Shown here: positions 26,359-35,666 of the stretch, one piece after another | Numbering within the stretch: the stretch's first letter is position 1 | Layout of the letters: every line of letters starts with the position of its first letter | Assembly: GCF_900109175.1 (NCBI RefSeq) | Contig: NZ_FNZE01000013.1 | Location: 87,591 to 151,590 of the forward strand | DNA length: 64,000 nt | Direction: 5' to 3' | Source: Pseudomonas linyingensis | GTDB taxonomy: Bacteria > Pseudomonadota > Gammaproteobacteria > Pseudomonadales > Pseudomonadaceae | Position numbers and translations under genes: made by a program | The notes under the pieces: generated by a model | The model's database searches: none | Told to the model about the DNA's origin: nothing | The model's input: the letters and a program-made list of their open reading frames with translations, nothing else

Positions 26359-29300
26359 ATGCGTTTTTTCAGGAGCCTGATCGAGCAAAGCCTTGAGCGA
26401 ACCCGCGAGGCAACGCTGGGTGTTTTGGGCATCAGCCATCCGGGCCTGCGCCAGCATCTGAGTCAGAGCATGGTGAACGAGTTAGGAGCCGATGGCTGCT
26501 TCCTGGCTCCGCCAGTGTTTGAACACACCTTTGGCTGGCAGGAAGACGAGCTGCGTCTGCAGGATCTGTCGGCTGAGGGCCTGCTGTCACCCAGTTTGCT
26601 CGATACCCTGGCCAATGCGCCGGCCTACCGATTCCAGAAAGCAGCACACCCCTATGTCCATCAGCTGCAGGCTTGGCGCACCCTGCTGGATAAGCAGCCG
26701 CGCTCGGCAGTCATTACTACAGGTACCGGCTCAGGCAAGACTGAGTGCTTCATGGTACCGATCCTTGAGGATCTGATCCGCGAGCAGGCGCAGACCGGGG
26801 CGGCCCTGGTGGGGGTTCGTGCCCTGTTTCTCTATCCGCTCAATGCCCTGATCAATTCCCAGCAGGAGCGCCTCGACGCCTGGACTCGCAGGTACGGCAG
26901 CAACATCCGTTTCTGTCTTTACAACGGCAAGACGGAAGAGCGCGCCGACAGTATCCGCCGGGAGCAGCAGCAGAAGCCCAACCAGATCCTGTCGCGGGAG
27001 CTGCTGCGCAAGGAGCCAGCCCCCATCCTGATGACCAACGCCACCATGCTGGAGTACATGCTGGTTCGTCAGGTCGATAGCCCAATCCTGGAGATTTCTA
27101 GGCAGCAGCAGTCGCTGCGCTGGATCGTTCTCGATGAGGCTCATACCTACGTGGGCTCGCAGGCGGCTGAAATGTCCTTGCTGCTGCGCAGGGTGGTACA
27201 GGCCTTCGGCAGGCAATCTGAGCAGATCCGCTTTGTTGCCACCTCGGCCACCATTGCCGGAGCTGATGCGCAAGAGCGCCTGAAGTGCTATCTGGCTGCT
27301 ATGGCAGGTGTCCCACTCGATCAGGTTGTGGTCATTGGCGGCTCGCGTGTCTGGCCCGATCTTGCGCCAGGGGCATCAGGTGGCAACCTCTCTCTGGAGG
27401 CCATCAGGGATATCGAGCCGGGACAGGCTGTCTCTTCAGCACGCTTCCAAGCACTGTGCGATAGCGCCATTTCCACGCGTTTGCGTCACGCAGTGGTCAG
27501 CTCTGGCAAGCCTCTCGACCTGAATGAGCTGATTGATGCAGTTTCCGGTCAGCTGCAGGGGAGCGGCTCCCTCGAACGGCAGCGAGAGATACTTGACTGG
27601 CTCGACATCATGACCGGCACGCATCCAGCTGAAGATCAGCCGCCGTTCCTGAAGCTGCGTATCCATCTGTTCCAGCGCATGCTGCATGGTCTCTGGGCCT
27701 GTGTCGATCCACGATGCAGTGCCAAGCCCGGTCATCTGCAGGACTGGCCGTTCGGTAACGTATATGTATCTCAGCGGGCGCGCTGTGAGTGCCATGCGCC
27801 GGTGTACGAGCTGGGCTTCTGTGATGACTGCAAGACACCGCACCTGCTGGCAGAGGATCGCAGTGGCGAGCTGCACCAGCCCAGCCCTTACGCCGGCGAT
27901 GAGTTTGCCCTCAATCACGAAGGCGGTGGCGAGGATGCGCCTGCCGAGCTGCTGAAGGCGCATGTCCAGAGCGCGAGCCTGATCATTGCCGGATTACCAG
28001 CCGCTCATGAGCCCTATTTCTCGATCAACCTCGATCTGGAAAGCCAGAAGCTGGGTGCAGTAAGCGCTACCCGCAACATCAGCATCGTGCTGACCGAGGA
28101 AAAGAATTGTTGCTGCAGCCACTGTGATCATTCGTCATCAGGTACCAGTGACTTCCTGAGAAAGGCCTATCTTGGTGCACCCTTCTACATTGCCAATGCA
28201 GTGCCGACTGTTCTGGAGTTCTGCCCCGATCCTGACAAGGATGATTGCGAGGGGCGCTCACCGGAGGAGCTACCGGGGCGCGGCCGCAAGCTGATCACCT
28301 TCACCGACAGCCGGCAGGGCACCGCCCGCATGGCTGTGAGGATGCAGCAGGAAGCAGAGCGCTCGCGGTTGCGCGGGCTGGTCTTTGCAACACTGCGCAA
28401 TGTGCAGGCCAAGGCCAATGCCGCTCCCAGGGATATCCCCACGGGTGATCCTGCTGAGCTATTGGCCATGGCAGACAGCATGGAAAAAATGGGCATGGCA
28501 GCGTCAGCTGCGGAACTCCGCAAGAAGGCTGAACTTTTACAGAGCGGCGCAGCACCTGCAAGTCAGGCTGAAATCATTACTTGGTCGCAGATGGCCCAGG
28601 AAATTGCAGCCGCCAGGGATATCGACCAGTTCATCCTGCGCTACAACCGCTATGCCAATCCGGCGCTGTTCGATGGCAGCGAGGGTGGCCTGACCATGGC
28701 GCGCCTGCTGTTGGCCCGCGAGTTTTCTCGTCGGCCCAAGAACCAGAACAGCACTGAGACACTGGGGCTGATCAGGGTCGGTTATCAGGGGCTGGACAGA
28801 GTGATCTCCGCTCCGCCGCTGTGGACCGACACCCGTGCCACGCCTGCACTGGGCGATGCCAATGCGCCCAGAAGCATGCTGACACTGGATGACTGGCGCG
28901 ACTTCCTCAAGGTGGCACTCGACTTCTATGTCCGGGAGAACACCTTCATCCCGATGGAAGACCGGATGCGCCACTGGATGGGCAGCCGTTTCAGTCCCAA
29001 GGCGCTTTACTCACCCCAAAGCGACGTGCAGGAAAGCAGCACTATCAGAAGGTGGCCGCAGATCAAGCAGGGTACTGCCCACCGGCTGGTCAAGCTGCTA
29101 ATGCTGGCAACTGGCCTTAATCGTGCCGCGAATGCCGATGCCGACAAGATCAACAGCTGGCTGGAGGCCGCGTGGCTGGCGCTGGTCAATGTGGGCATTC
29201 TGGAGCTCTCTGATACCGGCCACCGTCTGCGCCTGGAAACCCTTACCTTCTCGTTGCCTGTCGAAGGCTGGGTCTGCCCGTTGACCCGGCGTATTTTCGA

Positions 29301-32300
29301 TACCACCTTCCGGGGCCTGACACCCTATCTGCCGCAGAAGCTGCTGAACCAAGATTACCGCTGCCAGAGGATCCAGCTGCCGGATCTCAGTGCCCTGAGG
29401 CCGGATGGCTCTCCGCTACCCAGGCAGACACAGATCCGCCAGCTTGTGGCGAAAGACCCGGTCATCGCCCAGTTACGCCAGGAGAGCCTGTGGACGGATA
29501 TCAGTGATCGCACGGTCGAGGGCGGCTTCTATTACCGGACTGCCGAGCACTCGGCCCAGCAGTCGGCACAACGGCTGGAAGGCTATGTCGAGGAGTTCAA
29601 GCGCGGTGATATCAACGTGCTGAACTGTTCTACCACCATGGAAATGGGTGTCGATATCGGCGGTATTTCGGCTGTAGTGATGAACAATCTGCCGCCACAT
29701 CCAGCCAACTATCTGCAGCGCGCTGGTCGCGCCGGCCGACGCAGCGAAGCGCGTGCCATCGCCTATACGCTGTGCAAGGCCGACCCGCATAACCAGCGTG
29801 CCTTTGCCAATCCCCAATGGCCGTTCGTGACCGCCATTCCAGCGCCGAGCATCACTCTCAGCTCTGCACGGATCGTGCAACGGCATGTCCATTCGCTGTT
29901 GCTTGCGCTGTTCCTGCGTATGCACAGCAACAATGATGGCGACCGTACCAAACTGACCCTGCACTGGTTCTTCGCTACAGAGGATGCGCCCTGTCAACAG
30001 TTCCTGGCCTGGCTCATGGCAAGTCCTGAGGAGTTTGGTGCTGCAGTGAGGCAACTTGTGCGTGGCACCTGCCTGGAGGGGCGCTCGCTCAGTTCGATCA
30101 CCGGCGAAACCCGACAAGCATTGTCTGACCTTGAGGAGCGCTGGCTGGCTGAGTTTCGCAATATCAACCAGAAACTGCAGGCCGCCAGCGACGGGCCATA
30201 CAAGAAGGCCCTGGAGCTGGAGAAGCAGCGCCATGAAAACGAATACCTGTTGCGCTATCTGGCATCGTCGGCATTCCTCCCAGGTTACGGTTTCCCTACC
30301 GATGTGGTGAGCCTGAAGACGTATAACGTCGAGGACTTTCTGCACAAGAAGCGAAACGACAAGGTGAGTCGCGAAGACAGCATCTTTGACAACAAGGAAA
30401 TGCCATCACGCAGCCTGAATATTGCCATTCGGGAGTATGCCCCGGGGGGGCAGGTGGTGATTGATGGCCGCGTCTACCGCTCGGCCGGTGTCAGCCTGCA
30501 GTGGCATGCCGATGGGCAGGTCAACGAGGTGCAGAAGTTCGATATTGCCTGGCGCTGCCCGGAATGCGGCAACACGGGAGTGATCGAGCATGCCTATGCC
30601 AATAGCGATGGTTTATGCTGCTCGCATTGCACGACACCCATTCCAGCCAGCGAGCGGCGTGTGGTGCTGCGTCCGGGTGGCTTTGTGACCGACTTTTATG
30701 AGGCCACCACCAATGACGTTACCTCGCAGAAGTACATCCGCGTCCAGCGACCGCGCATTCAGCTGAATGGTGAAAGCATTGCGCTGCCTGATCAGCGTTG
30801 CGGCTTCGTGCGCTTTGGTCATGATGGCAGCGTTTTCCATCATTCATCGGGCGAGCATGAAACCGGCTATGCCATCTGCATGAAGTGTGGGCGTGCGGAG
30901 TCGATGCTGCCCTCTGGTGACATCCCTAAAGGCCTGCAGCCTGGCACGTTGCATTTCCCGCTGGGAGGGGAGCGTCGCAAGGGCAAGGACAGCAAGCCAG
31001 AGCCCGATTGCCACGGCGAAACCGTCATGGGCAATCTGCATCTGGGCTACCAGATCCGCACCGATGTGCTGGAGATCTTCCTCCGGAACCCGCTTACGGG
31101 TGACTGGCTGCCAGACTCCTCCGAAGGGCAGCCAGAGGGTCGCCTGATTGCTACAACGCTGGGTGCTGCCCTGCGCGATGTGATCGCAGATCAGTTGGGT
31201 ATCGCCAGCAGTGAAATGGGCTTCGGCTATCGTCTGGATCGGGACCGGGAAACCCGGCAGGGGCGAACGGTCATCCAGTTGTTTGATCAGGTCAGCGGGG
31301 GGGCTGGTTTCGTCTTTGCTGGACTGAAGGATATTGCACTTCTGCTGACCAAGGCTCAGGAGCGACTGCATTGCCCGGTCAACTGCGAGAACGTGTGCTC
31401 GCACTGCCTAGCCAGCCAGGACAGCCGTGTCGAACGTGAAGAACTGGATCGCAAGCTCGCACTGCAGTGGCTGAGCGAGTCCCGGCTGGTTGAGCATCTG
31501 GGACTGCCGGAGGTATTCGCTGAGCTGCATGGTGCATGCTATTGCTCGGTAGGCCCGTTGCGTGAGCTGAGTGTGGCCATCAACTCACTGGATCGTAGTG
31601 ATCAAACGGCAGCAATTCTGCTCTGCCTCCAGGGGGATTGTGCAGACTGGGACCTTGACCATCCGCGCTTCCGAGACCAGCTGCTGACCTGGGCAATTGC
31701 CGAGCGCCTCAAGGTTCGCCTTGGTCTGACTGGTTCTGCCCAGCTGAGTCCCGAGCAGAAAGCAACTCTGGCGCTGCTTGCCCATCTGGGCATTGAGCTG
31801 GTCGAGCTGCAAGCCAGGGTGTACCAAGCCCCCCATCTGGTTGCCCAGATAGCTTCCCAGGCAGGTGTCCGCAGTCTGTACAGCAGCAAAAGCTGTGCTG
31901 GAGCACCTGGAGCCGACTGGTTGCACAGCCATGCCGATGTAGTCTGGGCCACCAGCAAACTGATGCCTGCGGTTGCAGTCAACCTTATTGACTGCAGCAG
32001 TTGGCACCAGCATCCGCAGGGGGCTCGTATCGTTGAGGTCTCCTCGCAGCTCGATGGCCCTGTCAGCACACTAAAAAAACGCATCGCTGCGCTGGTTGAT
32101 GCCAAGCTGCCGGAGTTGGCTTCTCTGATCGCCAATGATCAGGCTGTCTCCATTAGCTACTCGGATCGCTACCTGAAGTCGCCTTGGTCGCTGATGTTGT
32201 TGAGCAGCTTCCTTGAGCTCTTTCGAGGTGAACAGCTTAAGTCGCTGTCCGTTCAGACCCTGGCTCCTGGTGGCCATCAGGCGAGCTTCCAGCTGACGCA

Positions 32301-32637
32301 TGACTGGATGCGAGTGAACGATCAGGAGGCGGTACTTGAACTCTGGCTTAGAGGCCAGTTTGATCTTGCTCCGGACATCATGGTCATGAGCAGCCCCCGC
32401 GATCTGCTGCACTGCAGGGTCATCACGGTTGACTGGTCATCAGGCAAGACCAGCAAGATTCTGCTGGATCAGGGCATGGGCTACTGGCGCTGCCGTATGC
32501 CGCATAGGGATCAGATGGGCTTCGACTTCAATGCTGCTCCCCATGAGCAGGCTATGCAGATGCTCGGCAAGCTTTTATTTGCACATATGCAGCCAAGTGG
32601 AGACTGGCCAACCTACATAAGCTGCTCAATCAGCTGA
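26359..32637 (+). CDS. druE: DruE-like giant helicase with DUF1998 region (Druantia)
   Basis: 2,092 residues; AAGGAG before the ATG. Helicase lobe 1: TGTGSGKTE near 120-127, VLDEAH near 256-261, ATSATIAG near 293. Lobe 2: STTMEMGVDIGG near 1092 and QRAGRAGRR near 1119-1127. A zinc ribbon follows (CPECG near 1398, then CSHC). Near 1671-1683 is the Cys cluster of the DUF1998/MZB region (CPVNCENVCSHC) after GGAGFVFAGL. The last 400 residues lack known motifs. DruE is the common helicase of all Druantia types; with DruH alone upstream this fits type III. About 550 residues between the lobes are inserted. Confidence 0.82.
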   Translation: MRFFRSLIEQSLERTREATLGVLGISHPGLRQHLSQSMVNELGADGCFLAPPVFEHTFGWQEDELRLQDLSAEGLLSPSLLDTLANAPAYRFQKAAHPYVHQLQAWRTLLDKQPRSAVITTGTGSGKTECFMVPILEDLIREQAQTGAALVGVRALFLYPLNALINSQQERLDAWTRRYGSNIRFCLYNGKTEERADSIRREQQQKPNQILSRELLRKEPAPILMTNATMLEYMLVRQVDSPILEISRQQQSLRWIVLDEAHTYVGSQAAEMSLLLRRVVQAFGRQSEQIRFVATSATIAGADAQERLKCYLAAMAGVPLDQVVVIGGSRVWPDLAPGASGGNLSLEAIRDIEPGQAVSSARFQALCDSAISTRLRHAVVSSGKPLDLNELIDAVSGQLQGSGSLERQREILDWLDIMTGTHPAEDQPPFLKLRIHLFQRMLHGLWACVDPRCSAKPGHLQDWPFGNVYVSQRARCECHAPVYELGFCDDCKTPHLLAEDRSGELHQPSPYAGDEFALNHEGGGEDAPAELLKAHVQSASLIIAGLPAAHEPYFSINLDLESQKLGAVSATRNISIVLTEEKNCCCSHCDHSSSGTSDFLRKAYLGAPFYIANAVPTVLEFCPDPDKDDCEGRSPEELPGRGRKLITFTDSRQGTARMAVRMQQEAERSRLRGLVFATLRNVQAKANAAPRDIPTGDPAELLAMADSMEKMGMAASAAELRKKAELLQSGAAPASQAEIITWSQMAQEIAAARDIDQFILRYNRYANPALFDGSEGGLTMARLLLAREFSRRPKNQNSTETLGLIRVGYQGLDRVISAPPLWTDTRATPALGDANAPRSMLTLDDWRDFLKVALDFYVRENTFIPMEDRMRHWMGSRFSPKALYSPQSDVQESSTIRRWPQIKQGTAHRLVKLLMLATGLNRAANADADKINSWLEAAWLALVNVGILELSDTGHRLRLETLTFSLPVEGWVCPLTRRIFDTTFRGLTPYLPQKLLNQDYRCQRIQLPDLSALRPDGSPLPRQTQIRQLVAKDPVIAQLRQESLWTDISDRTVEGGFYYRTAEHSAQQSAQRLEGYVEEFKRGDINVLNCSTTMEMGVDIGGISAVVMNNLPPHPANYLQRAGRAGRRSEARAIAYTLCKADPHNQRAFANPQWPFVTAIPAPSITLSSARIVQRHVHSLLLALFLRMHSNNDGDRTKLTLHWFFATEDAPCQQFLAWLMASPEEFGAAVRQLVRGTCLEGRSLSSITGETRQALSDLEERWLAEFRNINQKLQAASDGPYKKALELEKQRHENEYLLRYLASSAFLPGYGFPTDVVSLKTYNVEDFLHKKRNDKVSREDSIFDNKEMPSRSLNIAIREYAPGGQVVIDGRVYRSAGVSLQWHADGQVNEVQKFDIAWRCPECGNTGVIEHAYANSDGLCCSHCTTPIPASERRVVLRPGGFVTDFYEATTNDVTSQKYIRVQRPRIQLNGESIALPDQRCGFVRFGHDGSVFHHSSGEHETGYAICMKCGRAESMLPSGDIPKGLQPGTLHFPLGGERRKGKDSKPEPDCHGETVMGNLHLGYQIRTDVLEIFLRNPLTGDWLPDSSEGQPEGRLIATTLGAALRDVIADQLGIASSEMGFGYRLDRDRETRQGRTVIQLFDQVSGGAGFVFAGLKDIALLLTKAQERLHCPVNCENVCSHCLASQDSRVEREELDRKLALQWLSESRLVEHLGLPEVFAELHGACYCSVGPLRELSVAINSLDRSDQTAAILLCLQGDCADWDLDHPRFRDQLLTWAIAERLKVRLGLTGSAQLSPEQKATLALLAHLGIELVELQARVYQAPHLVAQIASQAGVRSLYSSKSCAGAPGADWLHSHADVVWATSKLMPAVAVNLIDCSSWHQHPQGARIVEVSSQLDGPVSTLKKRIAALVDAKLPELASLIANDQAVSISYSDRYLKSPWSLMLLSSFLELFRGEQLKSLSVQTLAPGGHQASFQLTHDWMRVNDQEAVLELWLRGQFDLAPDIMVMSSPRDLLHCRVITVDWSSGKTSKILLDQGMGYWRCRMPHRDQMGFDFNAAPHEQAMQMLGKLLFAHMQPSGDWPTYISCSIS

Positions 32638-32770
32638 GGTATCTGTGCGGGGTGCGGCGGAAAGCCAGTCTTGTCCTCTCCTCAGCATTCCTGGAGGGCT
32701 TATCCATCGCTGGGCCGATATGGATATCGGATTGAGGTCACCAGAAGCAACAAAAGAAAAAACAAGCAGG

Positions 32771-32806
32771 GTCAGTGTGAGCAACCGTTAAGCTGCTCAC
32801 ACTGAC
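32771..32806. terminator. Perfect inverted repeat between convergent genes
   Basis: GTCAGTGTGAGCA (32771-32783) is mirrored exactly by TGCTCACACTGAC (32794-32806), with a ten-base loop. It sits between druE and the convergent small membrane protein gene. On the minus strand it is followed by a T-rich run (TTGTTTTTTC, about 32755-32764). It is probably a terminator for the minus-strand operon and perhaps for druE. Confidence 0.65.
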
Positions 32807-32817
32807 CTCTATGCTGT

Positions 32818-32997
32818 TCATTCAGATGGTTTGTCTGCAATTTGGCGCAACCGGCTGAAGATCCAGCAGGCAAGCAGCACTGCAATCAGTAAGAGCGGAA
32901 AGCGCAGCAGTATGACCACCAGCAGCAAGGTGGCTATACAGCCTGCCAGGATGCCGACGAAGACGCACAGCGACGCCAGGAGACGCAGTATTGCCAT
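32818..32997 (-). CDS. Small membrane protein
   Basis: 59 residues by my own minus-strand translation: ATG at 32997 with GAGGA seven bases upstream, stop at 32818. Residues 3-47 are almost wholly hydrophobic (LLASLCVFVGILAGCIATLL then LVVILLRFPLLLIAVLLACW), which allows two tight membrane helices, and the C-terminus is charged. It starts 28 bases after the RadC stop and is probably the last gene of that operon. Function unknown. Confidence 0.6.
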   Translation of the reverse strand: MAILRLLASLCVFVGILAGCIATLLLVVILLRFPLLLIAVLLACWIFSRLRQIADKPSE

Positions 32998-33024
32998 GGC
33001 GCAGTCCTCACAGTCGTATCGCAG

Positions 33025-33522
33025 CTACATGTAGCCCAACTCCACCATCGAAACACAGCCCTCCTTGCCGACCACGATGTGATCGAGGATGCGGACGCTC
33101 ACCAGATTCAGCGCCTCCTTGAGCTTGTGGGTCAGATGGCGGTCGGCGTTGCTCGGCTCTGGATCGCCCGAAGGATGGTTGTGCACCAGGATCACGGCTG
33201 CCGCGTTGTGCTCCAGGGCTAGCTTGACCACTTCTCGAGGATACACGCTGGCCGAGTCCAGGGTGCCGCGAAACAGTTCATGGAAGCCGATCACACGGTG
33301 GCGAGTGTCGAGCAGTAGTAGGGCGAACACCTCGTGGGGGTAGTCCTGCAGCAGGGTTTTCAGGTGAGCGAACACGCTCTGCGGATCAGATAGCGGACGG
33401 CCCTTGGCCAGCCGTTTGCGAGCCAGTTGCTGGGCCATGTGCAGGATGTCGGCCTCGGTGACCGGCGATTCCATGACGTAGGTGCCGGGCACTTCACCGG
33501 CTCTGAGCTTGTGGAATTTCAT
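33025..33522 (-). CDS. RadC-family JAB/MPN protein
   Basis: 165 residues covering the RadC JAMM domain without the N-terminal helix-hairpin-helix part of chromosomal RadC. The metal-site sequence HNHPSGDPEPSNAD near 118-131 is intact, as is the Glu-bearing strand GFHELFRGTL. Short RadC proteins are common cargo of integrative elements and prophages (YeeS/YkfG-like); their biochemical role is unsettled. It belongs to a minus-strand block with YqaJ and DUF932. Confidence 0.88.
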   Translation of the reverse strand: MKFHKLRAGEVPGTYVMESPVTEADILHMAQQLARKRLAKGRPLSDPQSVFAHLKTLLQDYPHEVFALLLLDTRHRVIGFHELFRGTLDSASVYPREVVKLALEHNAAAVILVHNHPSGDPEPSNADRHLTHKLKEALNLVSVRILDHIVVGKEGCVSMVELGYM

Positions 33523-33551
33523 GCTGGGGTTCCTCGAATCGATTCTGTGGG

Positions 33552-34487
33552 TCAGTGCGCTTCGGCTGAAAAGGACGGGGGCTGCATCCTAGCCTCCAGA
33601 CGTTCGGCCAGGCCGGACTTGCGGGGTGCGGCAACGCTTGCGGGAGTGGATGCGGTAGAGACTTCCTGCCGACCAGATTCCTCCTCGGTCGCCGGAAAGA
33701 ACTCCTCGACGATGGCGCCGGTGTCTTCCTCGCTGTCCTCGAAGGCGCCGTTGGCGAAGCCTTGCCGGGCGGCCTGATCCAGCGCGGCCTGGTCGAAGCC
33801 GGCGTTGCGGCGGGCTTCATTGAGCTGGCGGGCCTGCTCCAGCACCTCTTCCAGCATCAGGCCACTGCGCACCGTGATGTCGACGTAGAAGATCGGTGTA
33901 CCGTGGCTTTGTCGGGTGGACTTGCCGCGCAGGCGCAGCTCCAGCGGCAGGCAGGCCAGCCGGTTGCCGGAGATCGCCTGCAGGTACTGCAGGCGTGCCG
34001 CCAGGGTGCGGATGCTGTTGAAGCCGGTGGTGCGGAACACGAAGCTGCCGAGCGGATCGTCATCGCCGATGGCCACGTTGAGCCGCCCGTAGGGTTTGCA
34101 GGCGTTGCCCTTGGCTAGCGGGCAGGCATCCGGCGAGGGGCACGGCAGTGATTGCAGGCCCTCGCTGGTCTGGCGGCGGCAGGTCTCGCCATTGCCGACG
34201 CACTGCGGCCTTCCTGTGTTGCGATCGAACAGGCTGTAGTCAGCGCGGAAGTTCAGATCCGGCTCGTTGAACAGCAGGCGGATCGGGATGCTGCGGATCT
34301 TGCCGCCCTGTTCCTTGCGCAGCGCTTCGTCGAAGGGGTGCAGCAGCCAGCCGTCGCGGACCTGCACCTGGGAAGTGATGGTGAACTGGTCGTCCTTCTC
34401 CGGCAGGCGCTTGCCGTTCTTCTCGACGACCTTGCCGATGGAAATCCGCCCGAGTACCGGCGGAGTGATTGCCAGGCCCTTGAGCAT
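33552..34487 (-). CDS. Recombination-directionality-factor-like protein of ICE type
   Basis: 311 residues. The N-terminal part (LGRISIGKVVEKNGKRLP to FNEPDLNFRADYSLFD) and a central Cys set (CVGNGETC, then CPSPDACPLAKGNAC) match a family seen in pseudomonad integrative elements, annotated as hydrolase or metal-binding protein and related to Gp3-like directionality factors. The Cys set may bind zinc. The C-terminal 80 residues are acidic and low in complexity. GGAG lies upstream of the ATG. Exact role is inferred. Confidence 0.6.
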   Translation of the reverse strand: MLKGLAITPPVLGRISIGKVVEKNGKRLPEKDDQFTITSQVQVRDGWLLHPFDEALRKEQGGKIRSIPIRLLFNEPDLNFRADYSLFDRNTGRPQCVGNGETCRRQTSEGLQSLPCPSPDACPLAKGNACKPYGRLNVAIGDDDPLGSFVFRTTGFNSIRTLAARLQYLQAISGNRLACLPLELRLRGKSTRQSHGTPIFYVDITVRSGLMLEEVLEQARQLNEARRNAGFDQAALDQAARQGFANGAFEDSEEDTGAIVEEFFPATEEESGRQEVSTASTPASVAAPRKSGLAERLEARMQPPSFSAEAH

Positions 34488-34572
34488 GGGGGTTCTCCTT
34501 GAGCTGAAAACAGAAAAACCACCCAGGCCGCGAGGGGCCGGGGTGGCTCGTTGAGTGGTTGGGGCGGGTTGT

Positions 34573-35577
34573 TCAGGCGAGTAGGAAGCGCCGGCTGCCG
34601 GGCTTGATGACGGTGTACTGGGCCTGCAGCTCGGGGTGATCCTGCAGCAGTCGCTTGAGGTCGACGCTCTCGCTGTCCCTGGCCTTCTTCCAGGTCACGT
34701 TGCCGGTCTCGAAGATGGCCTTGGTGGCGTCGCCCATGGCCTGCTGGATGGTCTGCTTGAGTTGTGCCTCGCGCTTCTCGTGGGTGCTCAGGATCTCGCG
34801 CACCGCCTGCAGCTCGGCAAAAGCCGCCGAGAGCGACGTGTCCTGGCTGAAATCCCGTGTCTCGCCGTTGTCCTGCGGGAACAGCGTGCGCAGCGCGAGC
34901 TCCGCCGAGGCACTGCCGTCAGCCGGTGGCGGCGTGTCGGTGACGACGTAGTGCCAGAACTGCTGCTCCAGACGCATCAGGCGCCCGATGAGGAAGTCAT
35001 CGCGCTCGATACGATGGATCTCGACATGCTGACCGGCGATCAGCACCGCCACATCGGCCGCCTGCTTGCCGGTCACCGCCAGCTGGTGCATCACCTGCAG
35101 CTGCACGTACTCGGGCACGCCCTCCTTCCAGAGGCGTGCCCCGTTTATGCCGGCGGTCTTGCATTCGAGGATCTGTACGTCATCCGCGCCGATGACCTCG
35201 CGGTCGATATTGGCCAGCATCCAGCTGAACTCGGCAGACGGGTGCTGCAGGACGGCATTCACCCGGCGCACCCGGTTGCCGCTGCGCTTGGTGTAGTGCG
35301 CCGCGACTATCGGTTCGAGGATGTTGCCCCAGTAGAGCGGGCTTTCCTCATCCTGAGCGTCGGCCTTGGGTAGTGCAGCATCCCGGCCGGTCTTCTCCAT
35401 CCACAGCTCCAGCTGCGACTTGTAGGGGTTGAGCCCCACGGCCGCCGCGGCATCCGAGCTGCCGATGCCACGCTTGCGCACGGCCAGCCACTCATCGCGG
35501 GGCATGGCCTTAGTCTTGACCAGGCGTAGTGCCGGCCGTGGCTTGCTCGGGGTAGTGCGGGATTGGATCTGTTCCAT
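34573..35577 (-). CDS. YqaJ-type viral recombinase (lambda exonuclease-like)
   Basis: 334 residues from the ATG at 35577, set by GGAGGAA nine bases upstream. Longer in-frame reading to 36027 runs back through the DUF932 gene and is not real. The YqaJ PD-(D/E)XK core shows GIGSSDAAAAVGLNPYKSQLELW near 35, WGNILEPIVAAHY near 80, and ILECKT (catalytic Glu-X-Lys) near 130. Such 5'-3' exonucleases produce single strands for annealing. The C-terminal 100 residues form a predicted coiled coil. No Bet/RecT partner is seen next to it. Confidence 0.87.
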   Translation of the reverse strand: MEQIQSRTTPSKPRPALRLVKTKAMPRDEWLAVRKRGIGSSDAAAAVGLNPYKSQLELWMEKTGRDAALPKADAQDEESPLYWGNILEPIVAAHYTKRSGNRVRRVNAVLQHPSAEFSWMLANIDREVIGADDVQILECKTAGINGARLWKEGVPEYVQLQVMHQLAVTGKQAADVAVLIAGQHVEIHRIERDDFLIGRLMRLEQQFWHYVVTDTPPPADGSASAELALRTLFPQDNGETRDFSQDTSLSAAFAELQAVREILSTHEKREAQLKQTIQQAMGDATKAIFETGNVTWKKARDSESVDLKRLLQDHPELQAQYTVIKPGSRRFLLA

Positions 35578-35666
35578 GGTGCATTCCTCCAGACGCAAGA
35601 ACGCCCGGCCAACCGAAGCTGACCGGGCGCTCACGCAAGGGATGTGAAAGGGGGTGAGGTAAAAGC

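Noticed and set aside
32831..33034. 67-residue plus-strand gene after druE
   Set aside because: The minus strand of the same stretch encodes a hydrophobic protein with a good start signal; the plus frame is low in complexity.
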